From Burkholderiaceae bacterium (lineage in GTDB: Bacteria > Pseudomonadota > Gammaproteobacteria > Burkholderiales > Burkholderiaceae), in assembly GCA_947457745.1 (NCBI GenBank), contig CANGWT010000108.1, positions 1 through 6,219 on the forward strand: a stretch of 6,219 bases of DNA, read 5' to 3'. The position numbers and the translations under genes were made by a program. The stretch's first letter is position 1; every line of letters begins with the position of its first letter. The notes under the pieces are model-generated. The model did not search any database and was not told where the DNA came from. It worked only from the letters and a program-made list of their open reading frames with translations. Positions 4,863 through 6,219 of this stretch are shown piece by piece.

Positions 4863-6219
4863 AAATTTTGAGTCTCATCCCACCGATGACGCAGCTCAAT
4901 ACGCCGTATCCATCAACAGCTTATCTCACTGGGTTTTTACGATCCCAAGGATTTAATGCTGTTCAAGAGGATTTGGCATTGGCATTAGTGCTCGGGTTTT
5001 TTACTGTTGATGGCTTGGCAGAGGTGAGAGATGCAGCATTAAAGTTGCCTGAAGAAAATCGTAGTACGAGTGTCAACTTTTTCCTGGATTATTTCTCGGA
5101 TTATCAATGCACCATTACCTTAGCCATTGCATTCTTACAGGGACGTGACAGCACTCTTGCTCATCGTATCAATAGTCGAGCTCTGTTACCAGAGGGCCCA
5201 CGGTTTGTTCCCTTAGATACCTATGGTGACGAGGAGGGTAGTGATTCATTAGCTTGGGCATTCGGAGCTTTGGGCTCTCAAGATCGAGCACGCCACCTGG
5301 CAACACTTTATCTTAACGATTTATCAGATGTATTGCGGGATGCGGTTGATACTCGTTTTGAGTTTGTCCGTTATGCGGAGTCTTTAGCAAGTAGCCAGCC
5401 GACCTTCACACCTTTGGCACAAGCTTTGGCAGCGCCGCCAACTTTAATGGATCGTCACCTCCAAGGACTTACCAAAACTGCTATTAATAAACATCAACCG
5501 AGTTTGGTGTTGTTGTCAGTTCCATTTCCCGGTGCGATGTATGCTGCATTACGTATTGCTCAAACGATGAAGGAAAGTTATCCAAGCATCAAGATTGGCC
5601 TCGGTGGTGGCTACGTTAATACTGAATTGCGTGAACTCACTGACCCACGGATCTTTGATTATGTGGATTTCATTACCTTAGATTCTGGTGAGAGACCTTT
5701 ATTGGCTTTAATCGAGCATCTGAGTGGTAAGCGTTCACCAGAACGCTTGGTGCGCACCTTCATTCGAAATGCCGACAATACAGTGCGTTATATCAACTGG
5801 CAAGAGCCTGACGTTCCCTTTGGGGACGTTGGTACCGCCACTTGGGATGGTTTGCCATTAGATTCATATCTATCATTATTAGATATGCTTAATCCGATGC
5901 ATCGGCTTTGGAGTGATGGCCGTTGGAATAAGTTGACCGTTGCTCATGGCTGTTATTGGAAAAAATGTAGCTTTTGCGATGTGAGCTTAGATTACATCTC
6001 GCGTTACGAAACTGCTTCAGCCAGTCTATTGGTTGATCGTATCGAGGCAATTGTTGCGGAAACCGGTCAAACTGGATTTCATTTTGTAGATGAGGCTGCA
6101 CCACCGAAGATTTTGAAATCGCTTGCTGAGGAATTAATTCGTCGTAAGGTGATCATTTCTTGGTGGGGCAATATTCGTTTTGAAAAGACCTTTACTCCTG
6201 AGTTATCCGAATTGCTCGC
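4859..6219 (+). CDS. B12-binding-domain radical SAM protein (partial, 3' end outside window)
   Basis: The frame runs from ATG 4859 to the window edge without a stop, giving 453 complete codons. Residues 1 to about 290 resemble the Rossmann-like cobalamin-binding domain of class B radical SAM enzymes. It starts KILSLIPPMTQLNTPYPSTA, and later has SLVLLSVPFPGAMYAALRIA (216-235) and IGLGGGY (246-252). A DxHxxG cobalamin-ligand motif is not visible, so cobalamin may bind without a protein histidine, or not at all. The radical SAM core starts near residue 360, with the cluster motif C365-YWKK-C370-SF-C373. This is CX4CX2C, one residue longer than the canonical CX3CX2C. FHFVDEAAPPK and WWGNIRFEKTF further on fit the TIM-barrel strands of this family. 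Likely chemistry is a SAM-radical modification, perhaps methylation, of an unidentified substrate. It overlaps the DUF455 gene by ATGA and has no Shine-Dalgarno of its own, so translational coupling is likely. The C-terminal part is unseen. Confidence 0.92.
   Translation, partial: MKILSLIPPMTQLNTPYPSTAYLTGFLRSQGFNAVQEDLALALVLGFFTVDGLAEVRDAALKLPEENRSTSVNFFLDYFSDYQCTITLAIAFLQGRDSTLAHRINSRALLPEGPRFVPLDTYGDEEGSDSLAWAFGALGSQDRARHLATLYLNDLSDVLRDAVDTRFEFVRYAESLASSQPTFTPLAQALAAPPTLMDRHLQGLTKTAINKHQPSLVLLSVPFPGAMYAALRIAQTMKESYPSIKIGLGGGYVNTELRELTDPRIFDYVDFITLDSGERPLLALIEHLSGKRSPERLVRTFIRNADNTVRYINWQEPDVPFGDVGTATWDGLPLDSYLSLLDMLNPMHRLWSDGRWNKLTVAHGCYWKKCSFCDVSLDYISRYETASASLLVDRIEAIVAETGQTGFHFVDEAAPPKILKSLAEELIRRKVIISWWGNIRFEKTFTPELSELL

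Noticed and set aside
4859..6219. The radical SAM protein as BchE (anaerobic Mg-protoporphyrin ester cyclase)
   Set aside because: BchE has the normal CX3CX2C motif and a different N-terminal domain. The PPMTQLNTPYPSTA start and CX4CX2C motif fit another B12-binding radical SAM group, and its partner is DUF455 rather than a bch gene.

Overview
The window reads as a bacterial chromosome fragment from a betaproteobacterium (order Burkholderiales). The DXS protein, the glutamyl-tRNA reductase tail and the radical SAM/DUF455 pair all have a betaproteobacterial look. The A+T-leaning composition (judged by eye, not counted) suggests a small-genome freshwater lineage such as Polynucleobacter. That placement is inference.

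Left part, + strand, tightly packed (1-2740): the last 58 codons of a glutamyl-tRNA reductase (hemA); dxs, the first enzyme of the MEP isoprenoid pathway; an unrecognised 46-residue single-span membrane protein; and tspO, a tryptophan-rich porphyrin-binding membrane protein. The gaps are 8-28 nt, so one transcript is likely. HemA supplies 5-aminolevulinate for tetrapyrroles and DXS supplies isoprenoid precursors for carotenoids, phytol and quinones. TspO (the CrtK family) is a familiar member of proteobacterial carotenoid/photosynthesis clusters. Housekeeping hemA in this group normally precedes prfA, so hemA-dxs-tspO suggests the edge of a photosynthesis gene cluster in an aerobic anoxygenic phototroph. 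No bch, puf or puh gene lies inside the window, so this is not proven.

Middle part (2741-4037): a 143-nt spacer with two imperfect 18-nt repeats and a stem-loop leads into a complete cyanide-insensitive alternative oxidase (AOX), a diiron ubiquinol oxidase with all six expected metal ligands. Convergent to it, on the minus strand, are two abutting genes for very small two-span membrane proteins (49 and 61 residues). The first has a near-perfect Shine-Dalgarno sequence. I do not recognise either family. A 179-nt spacer then separates this pair from the divergent right-hand operon.

Right part, + strand (4038-6219): a DUF455 ferritin-like protein overlaps by 4 nt (ATGA) a B12-binding-domain radical SAM protein that runs off the window end. 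The overlap implies co-translation and a shared job, possibly a two-enzyme modification pathway whose substrate is unknown. The radical SAM cluster motif is CX4CX2C rather than the canonical CX3CX2C. The most promising leads are this enzyme pair, the three unrecognised small membrane proteins, and an AOX embedded next to pigment-precursor genes.
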